From Halictus rubicundus (lineage: Eukaryota; Arthropoda; Insecta; Hymenoptera; Halictidae): DNA of 64,000 nucleotides. Positions 38,165-49,800 of the stretch are shown here, in pieces (position 1 is the stretch's first letter; every line of letters starts with the position of its first letter). The translations under genes and the position numbers were made by a program. Location of the stretch: NCBI RefSeq assembly GCF_050948215.1, contig NC_135152.1:9148310-9212309 (forward strand). Reading direction: 5' to 3'. The notes under the pieces are model-generated. The model made no database searches. It saw only the letters and a list, made by a program, of their open reading frames with translations, and was not told the DNA's origin.

Positions 38165-39110
38165 TCCGCGGGCACCGACGAGATATATATAAAGACTGCC
38201 AGCCTTACGGGAGAACGTGTCGCTCGAAAAATACGTGTGGGGCCGGCGACACAGCCGCGCAGTTAAGCGCTTATGCGCCTGCGCGGCCGGGCGATAGCGG
38301 CAACGAGCGCGTTGCCGACTCTGCCTTCTGCTTCTGCTCCGAGTCTTCGTTGAGAGAACACCGCTGGCATATAGCGTCTCCTCTACGTTAAGTGTATCCT
38401 GCGGCTTACTGCCGCAGGACCGTGCCGGGTTTTCCGGATGTTGTTGTCGCGACCCGTTATCGAGTGTCGCGAGCTCTTTTTCGAGCCTGCTGAAATAAAC
38501 GTCGTTATCTCTTGTTACTACCCGACGTGTTTTATTACTCGCGAGGAGTGGGCCTCGCGTGCATAACCTCGTTCCTCCTTGCCGCGGACACGTGGCGTGT
38601 CCGCAGTGAACACAGTCCGTCTGGACGCATATTTCGTGCGTTCTCGCCAGAGAACGCGTGGCCTCTGGCCACTGGTGACCCCAATCTCTCGTGTGTTACG
38701 AGATCTATGTTCCTAGTCCCCCACGTGCGTGGAGGACTGTCGGAACTTGGCAGGGCGTACGCCTGTACGCCTCCACCACCATTAAAATCCCCACATTGGC
38801 GACCCGTGATGTTGGGAGTCGTGGGAGACGTGGTGGACCATCGCCTCCAAAATCCCCACATACGGTGTTTTCTACTGCCCTCTAGGATAGATTTTGGCTG
38901 GAGTAAGAAACAGAAGGCTAACGACGGTATTTCGTCGGAGCAGAAGCCCACTAAGGAAATTCTCGTCGGTGAGAAGGTGATTCATCACGGACCCATATCG
39001 ATTATCAAATGTTATATTCTCCGAACAGAGTTGGACTCCGAGCTTCTGCCCGGGGTGCCCGCGGGCTCTATATTTTCGGATAACTTTTGCCAGCTCGACG
39101 AATAAACGGC
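38165..39110 (+). mobile_element. LTR-retrotransposon-like fragment (LTR plus leader)
   Basis: In plus orientation the segment has a TATA-like ATATATATAAAG at 38183-38194, an AATAAA at 38494-38499, an LTR-like end ...CCCCACA near 38795, and immediately TGGCGACCCGTGATG at 38797-38811. That last sequence resembles a tRNA primer-binding site of gypsy/BEL-type elements. Downstream sequence to about 39100 is GC-richer than its surroundings, with an open frame but no recognisable gag or pol motif. No second LTR is seen in the window. It abuts the 5' end of FKRP (ATG at 37879, opposite strand). The assignment rests on signal order, not on homology. Confidence 0.4.
38397..38771. repeat. Series of at least five short perfect or near-perfect hairpins
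   Basis: Consecutive stem-loops: 38397-38419 (9-bp stem, TCCTGCGGC), 38540-38559 (7 bp, CGCGAGG), 38584-38604 (8 bp, GCGGACAC), 38646-38669 (7 bp, GCCAGAG), 38715-38738 (10 bp with one mismatch, AGTCCCCCAC), 38754-38771 (7 bp, GGCGTAC). Loops are 4-10 nt. They occupy the segment spanning the AATAAA and the region before the primer-binding-like site of the putative LTR. Confidence 0.7.
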
Positions 39111-40636
39111 GACGACGCTCGACGAGGGCCGACGAGCGACGAACGTCGAAGACCAAGCTACTGCCATATGGCATACAATGTAAACGGATGGAGGATCGAG
39201 CATTATTAGCAATTTATGCTTTTATGTTTTTAATCAGAACAATATTGTTAATACGAATGAGTATTAGAGCTTATCCCGATCAAAATGAGTCCAAACACGA
39301 CATCATTTGGACTGTCTTTAATGAAATTGTAATTTGTATCGTAACATTACGTATCAATGAAACTTGTTCGATTACACTCGAATTTGACCACATTTTCATC
39401 AGAAAAATCCCCTCCATTCGTTCGTCACAATTTTATGAGGATATATTGATCAATCTAAAAGTTTAAATTTTCATTCGTGCGCGATTCTCCATCCGCTTAC
39501 ATTGTATGTCGTTTGTCGTCGCTGGGTATTTGAAGATCGGCGCTCGGCAAAAGTTATTCGAAGATTTATTATTATTATAATAAAAAAATTTTATAAAAAA
39601 TTTATAATGCATTTTTTATTTTTCGTCGATGCCGCGGGGCTTTAGAGCCCCCTTACCATTTTTGTGTCACATCCTACCGTATCGGTCGGAACTAATATTG
39701 TGGAACCAATATCAAAAACGAGATGTAGAAGTACGCCAGTCACATTATACTGTTTCGTGTCGCACGATATGAAATACCGAGTAATCTTAATTAGAAATCT
39801 TAATGAGAATCGAGTATCTTGTATACTTCGAATAATCATGCATAAAATTTACTTTGACATGCTTTAAGACATGCTCAAGACATGCTTTAAAAGTTACTCT
39901 GTATCTCGAGTACTATTAGCCATTTTTACCAAAAAGATTAGGTGGTAAGATAGCCAAGAGGATATTCGACAGCATCATTGGTAAGAGGAATTCTTGCAGT
40001 CGTTAAACAAGCAGAGACAATAAATTTATCAGAAAATCCCGGGCGAGAGCACTCTCATTTCCTCTGTGATCTTTCTTTGCCGTGTACCAACCTATGCAAA
40101 TTCATGCTCGTCAACTACGCTCTGTGGTTCAAAAAACCCTGTGAATATTATGGCGGTTGATTCGAATTGCTATTGAACTTGGTGCTGTAGGTGCTGTATT
40201 ATTCGTATTTTAGATTATTTACACTCATGTTTTTGATTTTAAAATTCAATAGAACATAACTTTATTATACTAACTTTAGGAATGTTCTTATTAAAAGTTT
40301 AAATTCTCGAAAAGAATTCATTTTTGCTGAGAAATGAATGCATACAGGCAAGGAAAATAAAACAAGGGCATATCGGTAAAAATACTTGTTTTTATTACAT
40401 CGATAGGATAACTCGTTACTGTTATTAGCGAAAAGAAAAGATCACGAGTCAAGTTCATTACGAAAACTGTGTTTGTCGGTCCATTGTGGCTTGTTCGATA
40501 TAACCTGACGGTACGGAGCAATGATAATGAGACGATGACAATAATAATACTTAATTAATTAATAATCGTAACTCTTCAATTGATTTCCTTTTTTTTCTAT
40601 CATCTTTCCTTAGTTCCATTTTTCTTTTAGACGAAT

Positions 40637-40640
<4 letters not shown>

Positions 40641-40676
<36 letters not shown>

Positions 40677-40692
40677 GAGTGAGAGAGAGAGA
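40641..40692. repeat. (GA)n microsatellite
   Basis: About 52 bp of GA repeats with two GTGA interruptions. Confidence 0.95.
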
Positions 40693-41118
40693 ATTCAATT
40701 TGTTATCTTCCTCGCGTTTGTTTTTAACATTATATATCCATTAAACTAAACTTCTGAAATAAAATATATATATATATGTACGTGTATATACATATATATT
40801 TGTTCTTTTCCTCACATATAATTCTTTTTTCTTTCTCGTAAAGCAGCAGCAGTTTAACACATTTAGAAGTATCTCGAATATATATAAATTACAAGAGGGG
40901 ATCGGGGGGAGAGGAAAATTGTCGTGGTGGTTGTGTTGGCGATGGAGGAGACGTTACAGCTAAGAAAATGTACATTAATAGTTCGCTATTATGTATATAT
41001 CGTACAATAAAAAAAGCGGATGCTCGGTGACAGTAGTGGCAATAGTTGTTGGTGGCGATAGTAATAGTCATCAGCGGTAGTTTGTATGTACTCGTAGTTA
41101 ATGTGACGGTAGTGTTAA

Positions 41119-41120
<2 letters not shown>

Positions 41121-41164
<44 letters not shown>

Positions 41165-41240
41165 TATAATAATAATAATATAATAATTATAATAATAATC
41201 ATCATCATAACAATAATCGTAATAATAATAATAGTAATCA
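41121..41240. repeat. (AAT)n microsatellite
   Basis: About 120 bp of AAT/ATA repeats with interruptions (ATGATATAAT, ATCATCATC). It lies in the region proposed as BCOR 3' UTR. Confidence 0.9.
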
Positions 41241-43839
41241 GTAGCGGTAATAATTGCGATAGCCCCTAGATTGCGAGAAGTATGTACATACGTGTCTCCA
41301 CGTATCTATTGTTCAATCGGTTTCACTGAAATTACAATTTCAAGTCCTTCTAAACGCGGTTTCCCTTCCGTACGCCATATATTATAATTACACAGGAGTG
41401 TGTACGTGTTATTCATACGCTAATATGAACTAGTGTTGCAGTGCGTTCTTCCGCTACTTACATCGTATATGCATCTACTTTACATTTCGAAAAAGGTACA
41501 ATTACGCACAGTACGCACAAGTTAGTCCCTTCCAATTTTCCACCGACGCCGCGCAAAGTCTCCGATCGACCTGGCCGATCGTCGCGCGCGAGAGAATCGC
41601 ACAGAGGCGACGAGCTGCAACGATAACCGGGTTTCGGCGTAGAGTCACACACGTTCGCGGAATCGTTTCGTTCGAAAATAGGTATATGTACATGTAAACT
41701 GCACTGTCCACTTCAAGATTCCCTCGTATCGTCAGCTAAATAAAATTAAATCGCCAGAGCGAGCGGCCAGGCATCGATATCTCCCCGTGCCCGAGTTGAT
41801 TCGTTTTCTCCAGCCGGGGATTACAGTGAATGTTTTGTTTTCACTCTGGCGACACATCGTTGCATCGGAGAATTGTGTGTCGTTCATGTTTTCCCATCGG
41901 CGAACCGTTTATCGTCGCGTTACAAAAATTGATCGAGAGGGTGAACGCGTCGTTGTTGATCGACGATGCCTGGTCGCCCGTCCCTGGTCCAATTTATACA
42001 ACGCACAGAATATCGAAAATACGCATAGAGATAGTTTCCCTGAGACTGATTATAACAATTGAAATCTGTATACAGAGTGAAATCAAACGCGCAAACTTGC
42101 CTTTTCACCGAACAACAATCGTAGAAGCTTGCGGCACACGGAGCTCTCGTTCCCCCTCGATTTCGACGCGCCCTTCCGTCGAGACACGAACGTCTAAGTA
42201 CGCTGTTAATTCGTTCATCCACATCGAGAAACGGTCACCGGAACAGGAAGTCCATGTTTTGCGAAAATTTCCTAAATCGTTCTTCCTGTCGATGATCCAT
42301 TCAACGCGTTCACTGCTCGACGTGTTCGCACCTTTCCGCCACATTTAATCAACATATTCGCTATTATACCGAAATTACGTTTAAAAATTAACCGATCGAT
42401 AAAATTGAAAACTAGATAACGAAATTCGCTAACTCCCGTGAGAAATTTTTTCGAAGCAACAGAAACACTCCCGCCATTTTGCGAGCGATGGATCAACAAC
42501 GCGGTGGTGCTAATTAGCAAACTCAAGCAACAGTGAACGCGTTCTGAACCGTATCTGTCAGTTCCAAAACAATTTCAACCGAACGGAAATTGCCGATTCA
42601 ATAGTCAATCGCGAGTTGGACGAAAGTTATTGCACACAATGGACACGTTGCCGCGACCAAATCGGTCCGATATTGTAGTTCTCCCTAATCCGTTCACGTT
42701 CTCTATCCAGCCCGGGATTGACGACCGATCGCGTTCGTAGGATCGTCTAACAAGATTGCACATCCCAAAGATACAAAAAGAAAAAAGAAGAAGAAGAAGA
42801 AGAGAGAAAGATAAACGAGAAACAGGAAAATAAATGCTCCACTTTCGAACGACTAATCAACACTTACTTAAGCCTAGGCGAACGTAAAGATTTCATAGAT
42901 AACCGGATTTACTCGCTAATCAACTCGCTCGACTACCCAGTACAAAAAGGGACAGAGAAGGAGAAGAGGAAGAAACAAAAAAAAATAAACCTAACAAAGT
43001 GGTAACACGTGAAAGCCGATGGACAAGTCGACGTTTGCGTTCCGACGGTCGTCGTCCTCTTTCCTGCTGGCCTAACAACGAATCGCGCGATCCTCCCCGA
43101 TCAGATGGATCGTGCTTGGTAAAAGAAGCGTGTGGACATGTACACACACACGCACACACATACATACACACTGGATCCGTGTTGCGATAAAAAATATTTC
43201 TAGACGACGCGTCGTCTCTTTACCCGTGACCGGCCCCGGCTACTTCCGGCCCTGACTCCTCGCGAGGACTGTTCACGGTCTCTTAACTCGAGATTAAACG
43301 CTTAAATATTCAATAGTATCGTACAATCTTCGGACAGGAACGATATATCGTGCTTCTATCTCTGCGGCGACAGCGAAAATCCTCAACTCTAGAAGCGTTA
43401 CAATTACAGACCCGATCGCGCTTGGCTCTAGTTAATAAAATATCACTGTTCTTGCGAATAGACACGAATAGAATATTCTCCAATAAATACTGCTAATAAT
43501 AGTGCGTCACAGTTCGCTGTTAGTCGACCGCATTGTTCGATCTCGGCTACGTATGTCCACCCCGTGCTCTTCACACTGTGATACGGGTCCCTCGGCTGTC
43601 TCAGGTGTGTGTTCCGGTTGATCACTAGAGGGTTAAACAATCGACGAAACTCGTTCGAATCTCTACGCCTGTACAGGTCGGTTCCACGACTGTGTTCAAT
43701 CGGACGTCTTGTTACCCTGACGCGTTCTACCTTGCCTCTTCGGGGAGCAGCTCGGGGTCTTCGCCTTCTTCGGGACATCCTTCGCAGCGGAGGTTGACGG
43801 TTTTGCCTGGGGTGACGACTGCCCCAGAGACGTCTCCTG

Positions 43840-46800
43840 TCACCTGAGGCTGATCACCACCTTCTCGACGTTCAACAGGGACCTCACTTTGTCGTTGTAC
43901 TTGATCAGCGCCACCTTCGAGGCTCGTACGTTGATCCTCTCGCCGCCGCTTAGCAGATGACAGCACCTCGATTGCTCCAAAAAATCTTGGAGCTTTAACT
44001 CCCTCATCACGTCACGGTGAGCAACCGCCGGCGGTCCAGCGTGGGCTTTAGGGTTCACCTGACGCAATAAAGCGTCCCTGCTCTTTATCTTCAGAGCCGT
44101 CATCAGGTCTTGCAGCAGCACCCATTTGTCGGGATCGTTGACCAAGGAGAACAGAACCGGCAGGTTCACGTCGCTCACTTCCATCTCGATCTCGTCTACC
44201 TCGGGCTCCGGACCGTCCATTGGAGGATCGTCGAGGGGGTTGTAACCGGTTTCTTCGGGGTCTGAAATAAAATCATTCATATCGTCTTTATTAGTGTTTA
44301 TTGTGAAATTTATATCGCGTATTGTTCTACAGTTGGTTCTCGCTCATCGCACACCCGATCAAACACTTTCTGCCAGGGATAGTGATCAGGATAATTACCG
44401 AAAATAGAAGACGGTCCACCGAAAGACCATGGCGTGCTCGTCCGACCCTGAATGTCATCCAAATGTTGTTCCAGTATCGAATAAGCATCCGTGTCTGCAG
44501 CCAACATCAGAGGAGTCTGGCCTGAATACGTAGCGAGTAGGGGATCAGCGCCGTATGAAAGTAATAGTCGTACTAATTCGGTAGCACCATTCTCCGCCGC
44601 CTCGTGAAGTGGCCTGTAACCAGAGAAGATGTTGTAATTTGGTTATGTTCGCAAAACTCGACGAATATCAATGGAAACATTAGTCAACAATTTACCTTAT
44701 TCCTCCATTCGCACTTTCGCTGGCGTTTGCTCCGTACGCGAGCAATAATTTCGCGATCTCGAGATGGCCCTTCGAGCATGCTTCGTGAAGAGGCGTGTAC
44801 CCTGCGTTGTCCTTGGGACTTGGTGCATTATTGAGCTTCTCCAAGCAGTAAGCTGTGACATCCTGCAAGCAAAATGCAAATAAATTTTTCAAATCAGCTC
44901 TTCCTCTGGGATTTCAGGCCTTAGCCTGTTTCACAAGAGGTGAAACTCTACATACAATGAAGAGAGAATGCATTAGAAAATTATGGAAGTCTCAATTTGT
45001 CTCGTACATGCCTTGTTTAGTGGGCACACTAGTAATTAAGTGCACATTCAGTTTTCAGATGTGCTTCCGAATTATGAACAATTTTTGACAGAAAGTCTTT
45101 ATTTTCACAGAGCATCCACGGTCTTATAAAACTACAATTAGGATTAGACTTGTAGAACTATGACCAAGAGGACGTCTTACCGTGTAGCCGAGTCTAGCAG
45201 CTCTGTGCAACAGCGTTTCACCGACGCCCTTCTTGATCACCCAAGTTCTGATCTCCGACTGGATGTCCGCGACACATTCTGGACTGGGCCTCGTCAATAC
45301 TGGCTGCAATACAAATATCCCGTGAAACATCAGCAACTCATACAAGCGAAAGACTTACACTGAATCATCACAGTGATAAACACGTACCCTCTTTCTTTCT
45401 TTAGGCAGCGTCTCGTCCTTCTTCAACGGTTTCTTTTTCTTGCGAACGTAGTCGAATCCGGAGCGGAACTTTCGTCGACTGGTCCGCAGTTTGTGCTTCT
45501 TTTTGTTAGACACTTCCGACTCATTGATCTCGTCGTCCAGCTCGTTGTTCTCCGCCTCTTTCGCGTCGTTCGTCTCCTCCTGCGCCGCTTCCTCTTCCGC
45601 TTCCGTCTTCAGACTCTGCAGGTTCTTCTCCGCCAACGACTTCAGCAGGTCCTTCCTCTTCTTTGCGATCAACAGATCTCGTTTCGAGTTCAGGATCGCC
45701 TTGTGACTCCTCAGGATCCCGGCGCTCTTCAGCCGCGAGACCACCTTCTGTTTCAAAGTCCTCGCCTTGCTCAACGTGTTGTCCGGCGTTTCCGTTTGCG
45801 AGTCGTCGTCTTGCGATGTGTCGTCGTGGTTCTGCATCGGCGGTGCCGAAGCGGGTCTTTCTTCGCCGAATACTTCCCTGATGGTCGCTTGTTTCTTCAG
45901 CACCCGCGTCTCCGTTCTCGTTCTGCTCTTCAACACCAGTGTGGAAAACTCGTTCGGCATGGCGTGGTTGTTCTTGAACGTGTCCCGGAAGTTGTTCACC
46001 GTTTCTTTGCGGAAGTAGCCCAAGAGGAACGAGTCGGTCACCTTGATGGGCGAAGACTTCAGAGACTTCGAGTCCTTCTTCGGGGACTTGCCTTTCGACA
46101 ACTTCGTCGTCTCCAGCAACGGCGTCAGGCTCGGAGTCGGCAGCAGTTCCGGTTCGTTGCTACCTTTCGGCAACAGCTTGTTGCTTCCTTTCTCCGCCTT
46201 CTCCTTTTGCTTCTTCTTCTGCTCCTTCTTACTGGTACCGACTTTCTGAGCCAGGACATCGACGATGGAGCTGCTCTCCGACTTGCTGCACTTCGTGGTC
46301 TTCGCAGGACACGAGATCGTCGTGGAAGAGGTGGCCTCCTCGTCGTCGATCTTGCTTCCCGCGCCAAGCCCCGTGGTGCTGAAGCTGTAGTTTGATTCCA
46401 TGTCGCTGTCCACGATCTTCTTCCTGCTGAGACACAGGTCGGAGCTGTCCATGGACACGGACAAAGCCGGGGAGTCGGGATCCAAGTCCGGTAGCGAGGT
46501 GGATAACCTGTGAAACCTCGGCGGCTTCGATACTGTGATCAACCTAGGTGGCATCCTCAAGGACTTTTTGTACACGTAAACCTCCTCCTCCCAGCCGGGC
46601 CTGAAGTCGCTGCCGTCTCCAAAAAGAGGCTTCGGTTTGCTCTTCTTGGATCCGGAGCTGCTCTTCGAGCTGGACGATTTTGATTCCTTCTCTCCCTTGG
46701 CCTTGTGCGGTGTCGTGTCCCTCGATCGCAGCTTCATTCCCTCGGACTCTGCGCCGTTGTTGGACGACCGCTTCCTCGCTCGTAACCTGTCAGCAACCGA

Positions 46801-49800
46801 GGAACCATGACCAAACTCCGTGCTAGCGTCGCTCTCTTCGCTCGAAGAGTCGCTACCGCTGGACGATTGCAACTTTATCCTGCTGCCGCGACCGACTCGT
46901 CTCTTTCTGCATATTATCTCCTCCTCGCAATCGCTGTCCTCCTTCTTCATCTTCTTCGTCGTTCTTCGAATCAGCGGCACCTCGTCGGAGTCGTCGCTCA
47001 AGTTCTTATCGGAATCCTTGCTGACATCCGGCTCCTCCTTCACCTCCACTTTGATGTCCTTCGATTCCGAGGTTTCGTCCTCTTTACTGGTTTCCGGGAA
47101 CTCTTCTTTGACGTCCGAGGACGACTCGATATCCTGCAGCTCCTGCTTGATGTCCTCGGCCTTGATCTGCGTGGACGTGTTAGAGTCGGCCTCTTTGTCG
47201 TTGTCGGTCTCCGTCTCGTCGAGCTTCGAGGTCATCGTGCAGCTGGTCTTCTTCTTGCGACCACGTTTCTTCATGGCGTCACCGGTACGCAGCTGTTCCA
47301 TAAACTTGTCGCAGGCGCTGGACCATAGGCTGTCCACCTCCGTGATCTTTTCGTTCTCCTGAGGGAAGGTTTTGGGGTCATTAGTGCGCTGTAACAACTG
47401 TGCACGCCTATCTAAATTTGACATTAATTTCTAGAAAATTCAAACAAACACTGTATCTAGTATAGAAGAGATGTATGATAGCGTAATAAAGTTGTATTCG
47501 CTAGAGCAAAATATAGAAATACGCTCATGATAGAGCCTCAAGAGCTTCATGAGTTGACAAAGTTTGAGGATCACTGCTGGAAACGATCTATTAACCCACT
47601 CGCGTCATTAACAAAGCGTACTGCCTCCTCAGATGTATAAGGTACTGAAATACGAAGTTTCTCATTCTTCCTGACAATATAGATATGTCCGTTTCAATTT
47701 CATTCTTCGACTTCAGTCTCTGGATTGCTGAGATCGAAAGCTAAAGGTCTACCTACCCTCAATTCTATCTTCACTAGATCCGACGAGGACGTCATGCCCA
47801 TGCACATAGCGTCGTTCAGAGGTACCGGTGGTTGTACTTTGGACAGCTGTTTCCTGTCCCTCCTCATCTCCTCCAGCGTTTGCCGCTCGAGGACCGGCAT
47901 CTCGCCCTCGGAGTCGCTCTCTCTGAAATCGAACACCGACGTCTCGGAGGAACTTCTGAAACCGCTGGCACGCGCTGGCACCGTGGACGCGATCGCTGGT
48001 GCAGGAGCTTGCACAGGTACCGTCGCAGCCACCGACATGTTCTCCTCTTCGGTCCTCGAGAACAACCGTCTTCGAGGTGGTAAACAGGCTACTTTCTCGC
48101 GCGTCAACTTCGGCGGACTTCCCGCCGATGACTGGGGACCGGATGTTGAAGCGGAGCTGTCTAATGTTTCTGCGAATGAAAACACAGAAAGTCTAAAAAA
48201 ACATGCACATATAATTTTACACATTTTCAGGTGGGTCCTCGTGTATCCGGTACTACCAGAACTTTCCATAAGAGTTCGTTCGAGCAAACAGGATGTTTTA
48301 GTATAGAATGAAGAAGAAGAAGAAGCGAATCGTAAACTAGAGAATGGAAGGTATTGAAAACGAGGAAGAATATGTACTTGAGTTTAAAGAAAGTGAAGTA
48401 TACCTTTAGGTGTGGACGACGGTTCCTGAGCTGCGGGTACAGCGGTTGGTTTGCTCGCGAATTGGCCGGTTCCCACCTGGAACAGACGAAAGCAGGTTGT
48501 CAGACGACGAAGAAGCCGGCGTGTCAAGTATTGAGTCACAGGTGGGAGAACGTGTCACTCCTATTCACCTGCTTAAGTTCCGCTTTGGTTCGGATCTTCG
48601 CGGCTAATATGGCGGCAAGCCCGTCGTCTTTGTCACGGTGAATCTGATTCTCGGCTCCCCGAGGTCCCAGGAGTGCCTCCTTGCCAGGCAGCGTCGCGGA
48701 TGAATTTACTCTCGAAGCGTATAAGCTGCGGGGCGCCTCCTGAGTGATCGAGTCTACGGCTCTCGGCACATGGAACTTGTAATGGGGCGGCGTGTTGCTA
48801 TTCCGTTCCAGCAGGCTCGCCGCCGTGAACGGTGACAGGTTGTGTCGTCCGATGTTTGTTTTCGGCTCGACCGGCGCGACCACCTTCGGGAATAGAGAAC
48901 CTAACTGTTAGTCCGATAGTTACCGGCCTTTTCGACGTCTCTAATATCTTCCACCGAAGCACTGCCAAATTCTACACGTTCATCTCGCGCGTACTCGAGA
49001 CGAGATACGATCGAAGCGTGCAGACGACTTATAAAAGCGCAACAGGGTGCATCAAAGGAGTTAGGCAACCATGACACGCACGATCACCGACCCTTCTTGT
49101 TCTCCACGTTTCAAACTATGTTTCTCTACAATTTCATTTTATCTAACTCAATTATGTTGTATAAGATAGTCAATCGAGATTGTTCGTTTGCTTCAAGTTA
49201 CCTCAATCTAATGGTCTATAAAGAGTTTTGTTATATTAGTTTTCCTATTTTTTGTTCCTGAATAAAACTAACTAAAAAATGCATAACTGTATATTTTCCA
49301 GAAGAAAACATCAGAGCATTATAGTAAGAATATGTTTGAATTAACGTGTTCTACCATTTTGTAACATTACCGATGATCATCCAGGAATAATCAAACGATA
49401 AAAGTAGATCGTCGCGAAGCTGGTAATAAAGCGTAGACAATGGACGAGCCATACCTTATTCTGGAAACTCTGTTGACTATGGTTCGCCAGGATAGGCTGT
49501 TGACTGTTCATCTGTTCCTCCCTCTGCTGTTTGTTCTCCAGGCTGTTCCTCAGCAAGCTGAGCACCCGTTTGTCGGCCCCGGTGTTGCTGGGCGGCTCGG
49601 CGGGTTGTCCGGTGGAGGTTCCACCTGGGGGTGGACCCATCTTTTGGGCCTGTCGATAGCTGGAGTACGCGGACTGGCTGGCGTTCAGTTGTTGCGACAG
49701 AGAGTGCACGTTGACGGGTTTCGCGACAGATGGATGACTGTACGGTAACGAACTATGGGTGACCTTAGGCTCGGCGTAGCTCCTCTTATCACAGTAGGCT

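Larger units (their letters stand above)
39111..43839. other. Non-coding stretch, probably including the BCOR 3' UTR
   Basis: No supported gene. It contains (GA)n, (AAT)n and (TA)n tracts and a perfect 16-bp palindrome AGACGACGCGTCGTCT at 43202-43217. On the minus strand the first clear AATAAA downstream of the BCOR stop that I find is at 40395-40390, so a long BCOR 3' UTR of up to 3.4 kb is possible. Earlier ATTAAA variants, for example near 42345, could be used instead. Confidence 0.4.

Noticed and set aside
45373..46395. 340-codon plus-strand open frame
   Set aside because: It is antisense to BCOR exon 5. Its Arg/Leu-rich composition is the reverse complement of Lys/Ser/Glu codons with biased third positions. 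No domain is present and the minus-strand frame is clearly the gene.
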